From contig NZ_JAKKOT010000004.1 of NCBI RefSeq assembly GCF_021739025.1, positions 124,001 through 188,000 of the forward strand: a stretch of 64,000 nucleotides of DNA, in the 5' to 3' direction. Source of the DNA: Gordonia liuliyuniae (GTDB lineage: Bacteria; Actinomycetota; Actinomycetes; Mycobacteriales; Mycobacteriaceae). The position numbers and the translations under genes were made by a program. Within the stretch, counting starts at the first letter, position 1; every line of letters begins with the position of its first letter. The notes under the pieces were generated by a model. The model made no database searches, was not told the origin of the DNA, and worked only from the letters and a program-made list of their open reading frames with translations. Below, in pieces: positions 43,813 to 51,930 of the stretch.

Positions 43813-44346
43813 ATGATCATTCGTAGAGAGCGTACCGCCGATGTTCCCGCCATCCGTTCGGTGACGTCCGCAGCGTTCACGAAGGCCGAGCGCAGCGCAC
43901 CGCCCAGCGGTCCAGGGGCGGACCCGGGCGAAGTGGCCCTGATCGACAGCCTGCGCGCTGGGTCCGAGTGGATTCCAGAACTGTCGTTGGTAGCCGTCGA
44001 CGGCGAACAGGTCATCGGTCACGTCGTGTGCTCCCGTGCGTGGGTGGACGGTAGGCCGGCCGCTGGCCTGGGCCCGTTGAGCGTGGCTCCCGACCGGCAG
44101 AGTTCCGGGGTCGGCAGCGCCCTCATGCACGCTGTCCTCGGCGCGGCCGACGCTCTGGGCAACCCGATCGTCGGGCTGCTCGGCGAACCGGCATACTACG
44201 GCCGGTTCGGCTTCGTCCCGGCTGCGACGACGGGAGTCGTCGCTCCGGATGCGTCTTGGGGCGACTACTTCCAGGTGCGGACGCTGTCCGCGTACCACGG
44301 CGAGGCTGGAGGTTTCCGCTACGCGGCGGCGTTCGACGACGTGTGA
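43813..44346 (+). CDS. GNAT family N-acetyltransferase (YhbS-like)
   Basis: 177 residues. IIRRERTADVPAIRSVTSAAF opens the domain, LGPLSVAPDRQSSGVGSALMHAVLGAAD (about 87-114) is the acetyl-CoA loop, and LLGEPAYYGRFGFVPA is the typical YhbS-type C-terminal signature. The substrate is not known. An in-frame GTG at 43762 could lengthen it by 17 residues, but the family N-terminus starts at this ATG. A convergent or coupled partner is absent. Confidence 0.88.
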   Translation: MIIRRERTADVPAIRSVTSAAFTKAERSAPPSGPGADPGEVALIDSLRAGSEWIPELSLVAVDGEQVIGHVVCSRAWVDGRPAAGLGPLSVAPDRQSSGVGSALMHAVLGAADALGNPIVGLLGEPAYYGRFGFVPAATTGVVAPDASWGDYFQVRTLSAYHGEAGGFRYAAAFDDV

Positions 44347-44384
44347 CCCATCGATACCGCTCTGATTATCGGACAATTTCCATA

Positions 44385-44449
44385 GTTGTTGAAAAAGTGT
44401 TGTCGCCTGGCCCGAGGTAGCGCTACCGTCGTCAGGCGAGTTCAACAAC
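44385..44449. promoter_or_regulatory. nested inverted repeats upstream of the MFS pump
   Basis: Three palindromes share one centre: outer GTTGTTGAA (44385-44393) with TTCAACAAC (44441-44449), middle CGCCTG (44404-44409) with CAGGCG (44433-44438), and the central 12-bp perfect palindrome GGTAGCGCTACC (44416-44427). It ends 22 bases before the MFS start codon, so it can act as an operator or a folded leader controlling the pump. Confidence 0.55.
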
Positions 44450-44471
44450 GACGACAGAATCGAGTAGACCA

Positions 44472-45983
44472 GTGACGTCTGCGAGCGAACCAGTCGGAGC
44501 AGGTCCGGACCCTCGGCGGTGGAAGGCGCTGGTGTTCATCTGCCTTGCGCAATTGATGGTGGTGCTCGACGGCACCGTCGTGAACATCGCTCTGCCGTAT
44601 GCGAAGCACGATCTGAACATCAGCGATGCGAATCAGCAGTGGCTGATCACCGCGTACGCGCTCGCCTTCGGCGCGCTGCTGCTCTTCGGCGGCAGGATCG
44701 CCGATCTCTGGGGCCGACGACGTGCGCTCATGATCGGACTCGTGGGTTTTGCGTTCGCCTCCGCTCTGGGCGGCGCCGCAGTCAACGAAGCGATGCTGTT
44801 CGGGGCGCGGGCGCTCCAGGGCGCATTCGGGGCGTTGCTGGCTCCCGCCGCGCTGTCGTTGCTGACCGTCATGTTCACCACTCCGAAAGAACGTGCACGT
44901 GCGTTCGGCATCTTCGGTGCCATCGCCGGTGGCGGCGCGGCCGTGGGCCTTCTCTTGGGCGGACTGCTGACGCAGGTGCTGGACTGGCGCTGGACCATGT
45001 ACATCAACGTCGTGTTCGCCGCCGTTGCGTTGGCCGGGGCCATCATGGAGATCAAGGAACCACCGCGAGATCACGATCACGTGGTGAAACTCGACATCCT
45101 CGGCGTCATTCTGGCGGGCGCAGGCCTCGCCGCGGTGGTGTACGGGTTCAGTCGGGCGTCGGAGACCAGCTGGACCGACACCGGGACGGTGGCGAGCCTC
45201 GTCTCCGCTGTGGTCCTGCTGGCGCTGTTCGTCGCGTGGCAGACCAGGAGCAGCTATCCATTGCTACCGCTCCGGGTGATCACCGATCGGGCTCGCGGCG
45301 GCGCATACCTCGCCGTCGGATTGTCAGTGATCGCGATGTTCGGCTCCTTCCTGTACCTGACGTTGTACATGCAGACCGTGCACCACTATTCGCCGCTCAG
45401 TGCGGGCGTCGCCTTCCTTCCGATGGTGCTCGGTATGTTGATCGGGTCCACGCAGATCGCGGCACGGCTGATCACGCGGGTTCCGCCGAGAAATCTCTTG
45501 GTCCCCGGCGCCCTTCTCGCCGCGTGCGGAATGTTGCTCTTCACCCAGATATCGGCGGATTCCACCCGATATTGGAGTGTGATCTTCCCGGCCCTGCTCA
45601 TGCTCGGCATGGGGATGGGCACCGTGTTCATGACCGCGATGAATTTGGCGACATTCGGTGTGGAACCGCATGATGCCGGTGTCGCTTCGGCCATGGTGAA
45701 CACGTCGCAGCAGGTGGGCGGCGCCATCGGCACCGCGTTGCTGAACACGTTGGCCGCCAATGCGGCGAGTGCCTACATCACCAGCAACAAAGGATCTATA
45801 CGAGGGCCCGACGACGTCGCACACATGCAGGCTCTCGCCCTGGTGCACGGCGAGAGCGTCGGCTTCTATGTCGCCGCGGGTATTCTCGCCGCAGTCGCTG
45901 TGATCACGGGTCTCTTGATCAATGTCCGTCAGCCGATCGGTACGCTCAACGAACCGACCGACGCCGCACCGGCCCCGGCATGA
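44472..45983 (+). CDS. MFS drug exporter, DHA2 (EmrB/QacA) family
   Basis: 503 residues, 14 predicted spans. LAQLMVVLDGTVVNIALP (about 27-44) is the D1 motif of the 14-span family, GGRIADLWGRRRALM is motif A, RALQGAFGALLAPAALSLL is motif B/C-like, and VNTSQQVGGAIGTALLNT is the typical late motif. It should pump drugs or toxic metabolites out with protons. The start is GTG 44472. Nested inverted repeats lie directly upstream. Confidence 0.93.
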   Translation: MTSASEPVGAGPDPRRWKALVFICLAQLMVVLDGTVVNIALPYAKHDLNISDANQQWLITAYALAFGALLLFGGRIADLWGRRRALMIGLVGFAFASALGGAAVNEAMLFGARALQGAFGALLAPAALSLLTVMFTTPKERARAFGIFGAIAGGGAAVGLLLGGLLTQVLDWRWTMYINVVFAAVALAGAIMEIKEPPRDHDHVVKLDILGVILAGAGLAAVVYGFSRASETSWTDTGTVASLVSAVVLLALFVAWQTRSSYPLLPLRVITDRARGGAYLAVGLSVIAMFGSFLYLTLYMQTVHHYSPLSAGVAFLPMVLGMLIGSTQIAARLITRVPPRNLLVPGALLAACGMLLFTQISADSTRYWSVIFPALLMLGMGMGTVFMTAMNLATFGVEPHDAGVASAMVNTSQQVGGAIGTALLNTLAANAASAYITSNKGSIRGPDDVAHMQALALVHGESVGFYVAAGILAAVAVITGLLINVRQPIGTLNEPTDAAPAPA

Positions 45984-46053
45984 ACCGTGGCCGGTGGCCG
46001 ACATCAGAGATCGTCGCAGGCGAACGATCGCGTGGCTATTCGCAGGCTCGACG

Positions 46054-47016
46054 TCATGACACCTTGAGAACTGCACGGAAGTGCACGGTCGCCGCCATCA
46101 TCTTGTCGTAGGCTTCGGGCGCCTTCTCCAACGGGAACACCTCGATGACCGGCCGGGCGCCGGTGAGGATGCTGAACTTGATCGCATCTGCCATCGAGTC
46201 CGCCTCGGTGAAGGTGCCCTTGACCGTTGCTTGCCCACCGAGGAAGTCGAGTGCGGACCAGCCGATCGGGTCATCGGAGACGGCGGCGAGGACCAGCTCG
46301 CCGCCGGTGGCCAGACCACCCAGCAGGGGATTGATGACGTCGGCGTGCGGGGCGGTCGCGATGATGACGGTGGCCCCGCCGAGCTCGGTCAGGCGCTCGG
46401 CGACGTCGTCGGCCGCAGCGTCGATGTAATGGTGGGCGCCGAGGTCGCGCGCGAGGTCGGCCTTATCCGTGCCGCGAGAGATCGCCACGACTTCGTATCC
46501 GGCCTTCGCGGCGTACTGCACGGCGAGGTGGCCCAGGCCACCGATGCCGGAGACGGCGACGAGGTCGCCGATGCGTGCCTTGCTGTTCTTCAAAGCGCTG
46601 AAGACGGTCTCGCCCGCACACAAGATCGGTGCGGCTTCCTCCGGGCTGATGCCGTCAGGGATCGCGACCACACTGTCCTGGTAGGCCGTCATGTATTCGG
46701 CGTAGCCGCCGTCGATCGTCATGCCGGTCGTCTCGCCGTGGCCCGCATGCCAGCCGACGCCGACGCGCTGGCCGGGTTGCCACCCGTCGACCCCGGCGCC
46801 GACGGAATCGATCACACCGACGACCTCGTGGCCGGGGATTCTCGGGTACGACGATGCCCACCCGTCGACGATCTTCGCCTCGCCATGGCACACGCCGCAC
46901 GCCTCGACCTTGATCCGCACCTGCTCGTCGTCCGGTTCGGGAACCGGAACGCTGATGAGCTCCAATGCCTGTCCCACCGCGGGAACATGGACAGCCTTCA
47001 TCGTCTTGCTCGTCAC
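46054..47016 (-). CDS. zinc-type alcohol dehydrogenase lacking the structural-zinc lobe
   Basis: 320 residues from GTG 47016 (GAGGAG upstream). The MDR catalytic-zinc ligands are present: Cys in CGVCHGEAK and His-Glu in IPGHEVVGVIDSVG. The NAD site is VSGIGGLGHLAVQYAAKAGYEVVAI. Relatives (AdhA/AdhP) carry about 18 extra residues with four cysteines binding a structural zinc after GWHxGH; here the chain runs VGVGWHAGHGETTGMTIDGGYAEYM with that loop missing in frame. It probably oxidises alcohols but may be less stable or altered in subunit assembly. The AraC gene lies upstream in the same direction. Confidence 0.88.
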   Translation of the reverse strand: MTSKTMKAVHVPAVGQALELISVPVPEPDDEQVRIKVEACGVCHGEAKIVDGWASSYPRIPGHEVVGVIDSVGAGVDGWQPGQRVGVGWHAGHGETTGMTIDGGYAEYMTAYQDSVVAIPDGISPEEAAPILCAGETVFSALKNSKARIGDLVAVSGIGGLGHLAVQYAAKAGYEVVAISRGTDKADLARDLGAHHYIDAAADDVAERLTELGGATVIIATAPHADVINPLLGGLATGGELVLAAVSDDPIGWSALDFLGGQATVKGTFTEADSMADAIKFSILTGARPVIEVFPLEKAPEAYDKMMAATVHFRAVLKVS

Positions 47017-47200
47017 CGAAATCTCCTCGTGCTCCATCGCGCACCGCGCGCGAGTTGAGCCGACCGTGCGGCCGGTGAGTACACCGTCGCAGCCCGGCAC
47101 CGCCGGCGGGTTGCCCGATCATGGCCGAAATCTGCCTGATAGTGCCGCCGCGCCATTCTCGTCGTGACCGGTCCCTGCCGTCAGTCAGTCAGTCAGCCAC

Positions 47201-48115
47201 TCAATCGGCGGGCGGTACCGGGTCGTCCCGCTGGGCGATCTCACGCAAACGCTCCTGGACGCGGGCGAGATCCTGGCGTGGCGGGCTGCCGAACTCTCGC
47301 TTGTACTCGCGCGTGAACTGGGAGACGCTCTCGTATCCGACGTAGACGGCCGCGTCGGCGACACTGCTAGTACCTTCGAGCAACATCCGACGAGCTTCGC
47401 TGAGCCGCAACACCTTCTGGCATTGCAACGGGCCCATCTGGACGGCGCTCCGGAACTTCCGGTGAAAGGCCGACGGGCTCAACCCACTCGCACGCGCGAG
47501 TTCGTCGACCGTGAACGACTGCCGGTAGTTCTGCTTGATCCAGCTGTTGACGTGGTAGATGTCGGACGCACCGTGCAGGTTGACGACGGTGCCGGCGACT
47601 GCGTGACCGTGGCGGCCGATCAAGAGTCGATAGACGATCTCGCGGCGCAGGTGTTTGGACATGAACGTGCTGTCCGTTTGCGTGCTGACCTTGACGAGTC
47701 GAGCTAGGGCGTCCAGCAGTTGCGCATCTCCGTCAGGCGACGCGTCGCCTGACGGACCGCCGCCGGTGGGTCCCTCGTCCAGCTCGAGGAGCACAGAGCC
47801 GATCTCGTCGATGGAGAAGTCGACAATCAGCGCGAGCCACGAGTCTGTTGCGTCGGCCATTGTCGGCGTCTGGACCTCGGATACGACGTAGTTTCCGGCT
47901 TCGAACTGTCGGACGGCGCCCAGTTGGTGCAGGGCCAACGTACCGACGAGCACGAACATTACGTACGGTCGCTCCAGGCTCGGCATCCGCACCGTGCCAC
48001 GCTCGCCCCGGTAGACGGCGAGTCCGGGCATCAGGGGGTGAACATCGACGGCGTCGGGTGTCAGGTCCAACACTGCGCGCCGCAATGTCTCCACTGCGTC
48101 AGCCGCGTCGCGCAT
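47201..48115 (-). CDS. AraC family transcriptional regulator
   Basis: 304 residues from ATG 48115 (ACAGGAGA upstream). The N-terminal part (RPYVMFVLVGTLALHQLG, NYVVSEVQTPTMADATDS, LIVDFSIDEIGSVLLEL) is the AraC_N ligand domain. The C-terminal double helix-turn-helix is SFTVDELARASGLSPSAFHRKFR and SVADAAVYVGYESVSQFTREYKREFG. This type often controls a neighbouring alcohol or aldo-keto dehydrogenase, here the gene at 46054-47016. An unusual Gly/Pro/Asp insert (PTGGGPSGDASPDGD) lies between the two domains. Confidence 0.9.
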   Translation of the reverse strand: MRDAADAVETLRRAVLDLTPDAVDVHPLMPGLAVYRGERGTVRMPSLERPYVMFVLVGTLALHQLGAVRQFEAGNYVVSEVQTPTMADATDSWLALIVDFSIDEIGSVLLELDEGPTGGGPSGDASPDGDAQLLDALARLVKVSTQTDSTFMSKHLRREIVYRLLIGRHGHAVAGTVVNLHGASDIYHVNSWIKQNYRQSFTVDELARASGLSPSAFHRKFRSAVQMGPLQCQKVLRLSEARRMLLEGTSSVADAAVYVGYESVSQFTREYKREFGSPPRQDLARVQERLREIAQRDDPVPPAD

Positions 48116-48212
48116 CGTGCGTCTCCTGTGAACGGGGTACGGCATCGAGTCTATCGGTATGGCAATCGGGCTTCGTCTGCTCGCTCGCGGCGAGATCGAG
48201 TGCCGACTCGGC

Positions 48213-48623
48213 TCAGACGTCGGTGAGCAGTTCGGTAGCGAGTAGTCGCACGCGGGCGGCGATGTCGTCGCGTACGAGCCGCATGCGTTCGATTCCGTCG
48301 ATGCCGCGTTCGGACGGCTCGTCGGTGTCCCAGTTGACGACTCGGACTCCGGGCCGGTCGACGACCGCCTCTCGGCCGAGCGTGACGACGAGGTCGACGC
48401 GGTGGAGTACATCGGGGTCGATCGGCTTCGGTACTTCGCCGATGATGTCGATGCCGATCTCACGTAACGACTCGGCGGACAGTGCATTGACCGCGGTGCC
48501 GGGTCGAGTGCCCGCCGAGTGGACTTCGACGGTGGCGCCGGCGACGTGCGTCATGAGCCCGGCGGCCATTTGGGACTTGCCGCCGTTCTTGACGCAGACG
48601 AAGAGGACCGACGGACGTGTCAC
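48213..48623 (-). CDS. arsC: arsenate reductase, low-molecular-weight phosphatase type
   Basis: 136 residues from GTG 48623. SVLFVCVKNGGKSQMAAGLM contains the nucleophilic Cys (about residue 10) in the actinobacterial form of the CX5R/S loop, and NWDTDEPSERGIDGIERMRLVRDDI is the Asp-Pro-like acid loop region. In corynebacteria this type forms an arsenate-mycothiol adduct for reduction by mycoredoxin; the mycothiol link is by family. Its start overlaps the acr3 stop by 4 bases, so the order is arsR-acr3-arsC. Confidence 0.9.
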   Translation of the reverse strand: MTRPSVLFVCVKNGGKSQMAAGLMTHVAGATVEVHSAGTRPGTAVNALSAESLREIGIDIIGEVPKPIDPDVLHRVDLVVTLGREAVVDRPGVRVVNWDTDEPSERGIDGIERMRLVRDDIAARVRLLATELLTDV

Positions 48624-49711
48624 CGGACGTTCCTTGCGGCTGTCGTCGGGGCGGCGGTGATCGGGAAGCGTCTCCGCAGCGCGAGTGAGACGTAGACGAG
48701 GGCGACGAGAACCGGTACTTCGATGAGCGGTCCGACGACGCCCGCGAGCGCCTGGCCGGAGGTGGCGCCGTAGGTGCCGATGGCGACTGCGATCGCGAGT
48801 TCGAAATTGTTGCCGGCCGCGGTGAACGCGAGTGTGGTGGTCCGGGCGTAGCCCAGGCGCATTGCTGCACCGAGCAGGTAACCGCCGCCCCACATGACGG
48901 CGAAGTAGGCCAGCAGGGGGAGTGCGATTCGCACGACGTCCCACGGCTTGGATGCGATCTGGTCCCCTTGCAGGGAGAACAGGATCACGATGGTGAACAG
49001 GAGTCCGTAGAGGGCCCAGGGGCCGATCTTGGGAATGAACGATTGTTCGTACCAGTCGCGGCCTTTGGTGCGTTCGCCGATCCGCCGGGAGAGGTAGCCG
49101 GCCACGAGTGGAATGCCGAGGAAGATCAGGACTGACTTCGCGATCTGCCAGGGCGAGGCATCGATCGTGGTCTGCTCGAGGCCGAGCCAGCCGGGCAGGA
49201 CCGACAGATAGAACCAGCCGAGGACGGCGAACATGATGATCTGGAACACCGAGTTGATCGCAACCAGAACGGCGGCGGCTTCGCGGTCTCCGCAGGCGAG
49301 GTCGTTCCAGATGATGACCATCGCGATGCAACGTGCGAGACCGACAATAATCAGGCCGGTCCGGTACTCGGGCAGGTCCGGCAGCATCAACCAGGCGAGA
49401 GTGAACATCAGCGCCGGGCCGATGACCCAGTTCAAGACGAGTGATCCGATGAGAAGCTTGCGGTCGCCGGTGACCGTGTCGAGGCGGTCGTAGCGGACTT
49501 TCGCCAGGACCGGGTACATCATGATTAGCAACCCGAGCGCGATAGGGAGGGAGATTCCGTCGATCTGGATGCTTTCGATGGCGGTGTTGAGGCCTGGGAT
49601 CGCGCGACCCAACAGCAGCCCGACGAGCATCGCCACGCCGATCCAGATCGGTAGGAAGCGGTCGAGTGTGGAGAGTCTGCCGACGACATTCTCATCGGTG
49701 GGGGTGTTCAT
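48620..49711 (-). CDS. acr3: arsenite efflux permease, ACR3 family
   Basis: 363 residues with ten predicted spans. The ACR3 signature is seen in GLARCIAMVIIWNDLACGD, with the Cys in the fourth span, and in AFTAAGNNFELAIAVAIGTYG, with the essential Glu in the ninth. SLPIALGLLIMMYPVLAKVRYD is also conserved. It exports arsenite by exchange with protons. The start overlaps the arsR stop (ATGA at 49708-49711), and its stop overlaps the arsC start. Confidence 0.95.
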   Translation of the reverse strand: MNTPTDENVVGRLSTLDRFLPIWIGVAMLVGLLLGRAIPGLNTAIESIQIDGISLPIALGLLIMMYPVLAKVRYDRLDTVTGDRKLLIGSLVLNWVIGPALMFTLAWLMLPDLPEYRTGLIIVGLARCIAMVIIWNDLACGDREAAAVLVAINSVFQIIMFAVLGWFYLSVLPGWLGLEQTTIDASPWQIAKSVLIFLGIPLVAGYLSRRIGERTKGRDWYEQSFIPKIGPWALYGLLFTIVILFSLQGDQIASKPWDVVRIALPLLAYFAVMWGGGYLLGAAMRLGYARTTTLAFTAAGNNFELAIAVAIGTYGATSGQALAGVVGPLIEVPVLVALVYVSLALRRRFPITAAPTTAARNVR

Positions 49712-50091
49712 GACGGGCTTTCGGCAGTGAGGGTGTCCTGAGCCGGCGCGAGGATAGCGGTGAGCATTGCCAGGGATTCGGGGATGACGCGATAATGCAC
49801 CCACGATGCACGGCGCTCGGATTCCAGGAGGCCGGCGGCTTTGAGGACCTTGAGGTGGTGCGAGATGGTCGGCTGTGAGACGTCGACGGCGGGGGAGATG
49901 TCGCAGACGCATGCTTCGCCACCGGCGTGGCTGGCGATCAGGCTGAACAGTCGCAGCCGAACAGGGTCGGCGAGTGCCTTGAACACCGACGACACCTGGT
50001 CGGCCTGATCGACCGACAACGGATCGCGAACCAGGGGCGAGCACCGCTGCGCTGTCACCTCACGGATCCCCATGGGTTTTGGATTAGACAT
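49708..50091 (-). CDS. arsR: ArsR family arsenic-responsive repressor (operon copy)
   Basis: 127 residues. The winged helix runs from VSSVFKALADPVRLRLFSLIAS to VDVSQPTISHHLKVLKAAGLLESERRASWVHYRVI. The As(III) site is probably the pair in GGEACVCDIS (about 58-67), a CxC-type site in the first helices, as in actinobacterial ArsR proteins. A candidate operator starts 10 bases upstream of the ATG, and the 10-bp palindrome TCAATATTGA lies at 50095-50104. It is the first gene of arsR-acr3-arsC. Confidence 0.93.
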   Translation of the reverse strand: MSNPKPMGIREVTAQRCSPLVRDPLSVDQADQVSSVFKALADPVRLRLFSLIASHAGGEACVCDISPAVDVSQPTISHHLKVLKAAGLLESERRASWVHYRVIPESLAMLTAILAPAQDTLTAESPS

Positions 50092-50100
50092 TCATCAATA

Positions 50101-50114
50101 TTGACGTATATCGA
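50101..50114. promoter_or_regulatory. candidate ArsR operator 1
   Basis: TTGACGTATATCGA, read on the other strand TCGATATACGTCAA. Very similar 14-mers occur at 50671-50684 and 50717-50730, all next to ars gene starts. It overlaps TCAATATTGA at 50095-50104. Confidence 0.65.
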
Positions 50115-50145
50115 ATCGCGTAGCAAACGGATGGCTTCGCCGAAT

Positions 50146-50183
50146 CCCAGGTGTCGTCTGCCTTGCGGTTCGCGACACCTGGG
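50146..50183 (-). terminator. hairpin terminator after arsI
   Basis: Perfect 11-bp arms CCCAGGTGTCG (50146-50156) and CGACACCTGGG (50173-50183), starting 19 bases past the arsI stop; the loop is 16 bases. No T tract is seen on the minus strand. Confidence 0.6.
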
Positions 50184-50201
50184 GGCCAGGGGTGGGCTGG
50201 A

Positions 50202-50651
50202 TCAGTTCGGGGTGCAACAGGGTGCGGCCGATTCGGTGTTGGCCGTCGTCGGTCCGTCGAGGAGCGCAGGTGCCTCACCGAAGTCCTCCGAGTCGGAGAG
50301 CACGGTGTACACCTCCCAGCGCTCAGCGTCGGGGGCACCGACCCAGACTTTGTCCTGCGTGGCGAAGCAGCAGGTCGTGTTGATTTGCTTCTCGGTGAAC
50401 AGGCCCTCGCTGCTCAATCGGGCGATCTCCCGGTGCACCGTCTCGCTGGACTCGACCTCGATGCCGAGGTGGTTGATGCTGCCGCCCTGTCCGGGATTCT
50501 CCAGAAGCACCAGTTTCAAGGGAGGTTCTGCGATCGCGAAGTTCGCGTACCCGGGTTTGGTCTTGGCGGGAGTGGTGTTGAAGAGCTTGCTGTAGAACTC
50601 GATCGACGCTTGCAGGTCGTCGACGTTGAGGGCGAGCTGGACGCGTGACAT
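50202..50651 (-). CDS. arsI: ArsI/CadI-type VOC metalloenzyme (organoarsenical C-As lyase)
   Basis: 149 residues. SRVQLALNVDDLQASIEFYSKLF is the VOC opening; metal ligands expected for ArsI are Gln5, His61 (INHLGIEV) and Glu114 (ERWEVYTVL), and the vicinal cysteine pair that binds trivalent organoarsenicals is Cys94-Cys95 in NTTCCFATQDK. A further Cys pair is at the C-terminus (APCCTPN). The enzyme cleaves methylarsenite to As(III); related CadI proteins are cadmium-induced. It is transcribed away from the second arsR with two candidate operators in between. Confidence 0.9.
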   Translation of the reverse strand: MSRVQLALNVDDLQASIEFYSKLFNTTPAKTKPGYANFAIAEPPLKLVLLENPGQGGSINHLGIEVESSETVHREIARLSSEGLFTEKQINTTCCFATQDKVWVGAPDAERWEVYTVLSDSEDFGEAPALLDGPTTANTESAAPCCTPN

Positions 50652-50670
50652 GGGGAACCTCCGTGAGGGT

Positions 50671-50684
50671 TTGATGAATATCGA
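50671..50684. promoter_or_regulatory. candidate ArsR operator 2
   Basis: TTGATGAATATCGA, 20 bases upstream of the arsI ATG; the other strand reads TCGATATTCATCAA, differing from operator 1 at two positions. Confidence 0.65.
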
Positions 50685-50716
50685 AGTGTGGCGCGGTTCC
50701 TGTTCTACCCAACCCT

Positions 50717-50730
50717 TCGATGTATGTCAA
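50717..50730. promoter_or_regulatory. candidate ArsR operator 3
   Basis: TCGATGTATGTCAA, 23 bases upstream of the second arsR ATG. It differs from operator 1 (TCGATATACGTCAA) at two positions. Confidence 0.6.
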
Positions 50731-50752
50731 AGGCTTCGAGTATTGTGGGTGC

Positions 50753-51106
50753 ATGCCCAAGTCCTTGCCTGTGATTGATGTCAGTGCCCCGATCTGTTGT
50801 GCGCCCCTGGGGTCCGGGCCGATGGCCGACGGGGACGCCGTCGAGTTGGCGCTACGGTTGAAGGCTCTGGCCGATCCTGTCCGGATCCAACTGATGGCGC
50901 TACTCATGGGCGCCGGGGGTGGAGAGATAGCGGCCAGTGAACTAGCTGGTGCGGTAGGCGTATCCGGCGGGACGGCGTCCCATCACCTCAGCCAACTTCG
51001 TTCGGCCGGGTTGGTCGTGTCCACTCGGCGTGGCGTGAACATTCTGTACCGTGCCGTACCGGCGAACCTGGAGGCGCTGCGGGGCGTTCTCGCGACCTGC
51101 TGCTGA
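50753..51106 (+). CDS. ArsR family repressor (second, divergent copy)
   Basis: 117 residues from ATG 50753. ISAPICCAP near the N-terminus (Cys pair at about residues 14-15) and a C-terminal CC give the three-coordinate As(III) site typical of the corynebacterial ArsR group. The DNA-binding part is LKALADPVRIQLMALLM to VSGGTASHHLSQLRSAGLVVSTRRGVNILYRAV. It is divergent from arsI and likely controls both through the sites at 50671 and 50717. It shares the fold, but little sequence, with the other ArsR. Confidence 0.92.
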   Translation: MPKSLPVIDVSAPICCAPLGSGPMADGDAVELALRLKALADPVRIQLMALLMGAGGGEIAASELAGAVGVSGGTASHHLSQLRSAGLVVSTRRGVNILYRAVPANLEALRGVLATCC

Positions 51107-51853
51107 CCGGTAGTTGCGTGGGGTAGTGGGGACGGGCATCGTCGGCTGACCCTGGACAGCGCTGACGGCGAGGTCTGTGACCCGGCGGCCCCGCTCCCTC
51201 CCGGCCGCAAGGGGCGACGGCGCTAATGGCGTTTTCCAGGGTCGCCATTAGCTTGTTCTTGTCCCCTCCGAGGAGGGGCGACGACGGCTTCGCCGATGGC
51301 TTGGACATATCCGGTGAGATCGTCGAGGAGGTGTCGGCCTTCGGCGCCAAGCACTGTGATTGCTGAAGCCGGGGTGGCGACGGGAAGACGGTTCAGAACG
51401 GTCACATCGTGGTGCCAGGACAATGGCTGGGAGACGCCGAGTAGTTCGGCTGTGGTCGTTCGTCGGTGCCCAGAGCTGGTTCTGATCACGGCCAGTTGTG
51501 GTAGATGTCAACGGCGGGTGAAATCTGACCCCTTTCCGGCGCCGCCGCCCGGGGGCCAGTCTTCACGCGTCGTCGACATCAGGGGCTTCGAGCGCTACCG
51601 ATGTTACTCGTCGAGCGCAGCGGTCACGTGCGCAGGAATCCGCCCCCGGCGAGGTGTGGTCGTACCGGTTCACCTCCGACAGGCGTATAGCGCTGCTCCG
51701 GACTGCGATGTGCCCCCGCCACCGCCTAATGCCATGTCGGCGCAGGCGCCTTTGCGGAGAGCGGGCGGGGACCCCCACTGTCATGCACTGCCATGCGTCG
51801 CAGAAAGCATAGGAAGCCCGAAGACAAGCTCACTACCTGTGAACAAGGGTTTC
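51107..51853. other. 747-base region without a convincing gene
   Basis: No frame has clear family similarity. An 88-codon minus-strand frame (51223-51489) has the right composition only in its second half. GTCAACGGCGGGTGAAAT followed by CTGACCCC near 51507 resembles the end regions of IS21-type insertion sequences, but no transposase is present. I read this as the decayed border zone of the accessory region. Confidence 0.4.
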
Positions 51854-51908
51854 TGGTGCCCCGGTCAGACTCGAACTGACACTGGACGGGTTTTGAATCC
51901 GTTGCCTC
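51854..51908 (-). pseudogene. 3' tRNA fragment (attachment-site-like)
   Basis: On the minus strand the sequence runs from GAGGCAACGGATTCAAAACC to a perfect T arm (GTCAG-TTCGAGT-CTGAC) and a 3' acceptor strand CGGGGCA plus CCA, all of a tRNA with anticodon loop TTCAAAA. The 5' half is wrong: no TGCCCCG acceptor partner is present, and the D-arm region is interrupted by about 17 extra bases. Integrases leave exactly such 3' tRNA copies. It lies at the border of the decaying region. Confidence 0.7.
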
Positions 51909-51930
51909 AACCCGGCGGTCTTCTGTCCGG

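Noticed and set aside
51223-51489. Minus-strand reading frame of 88 codons as a gene.
   Set aside because: Only part of it has coding-like composition, no family similarity and no ribosome site.
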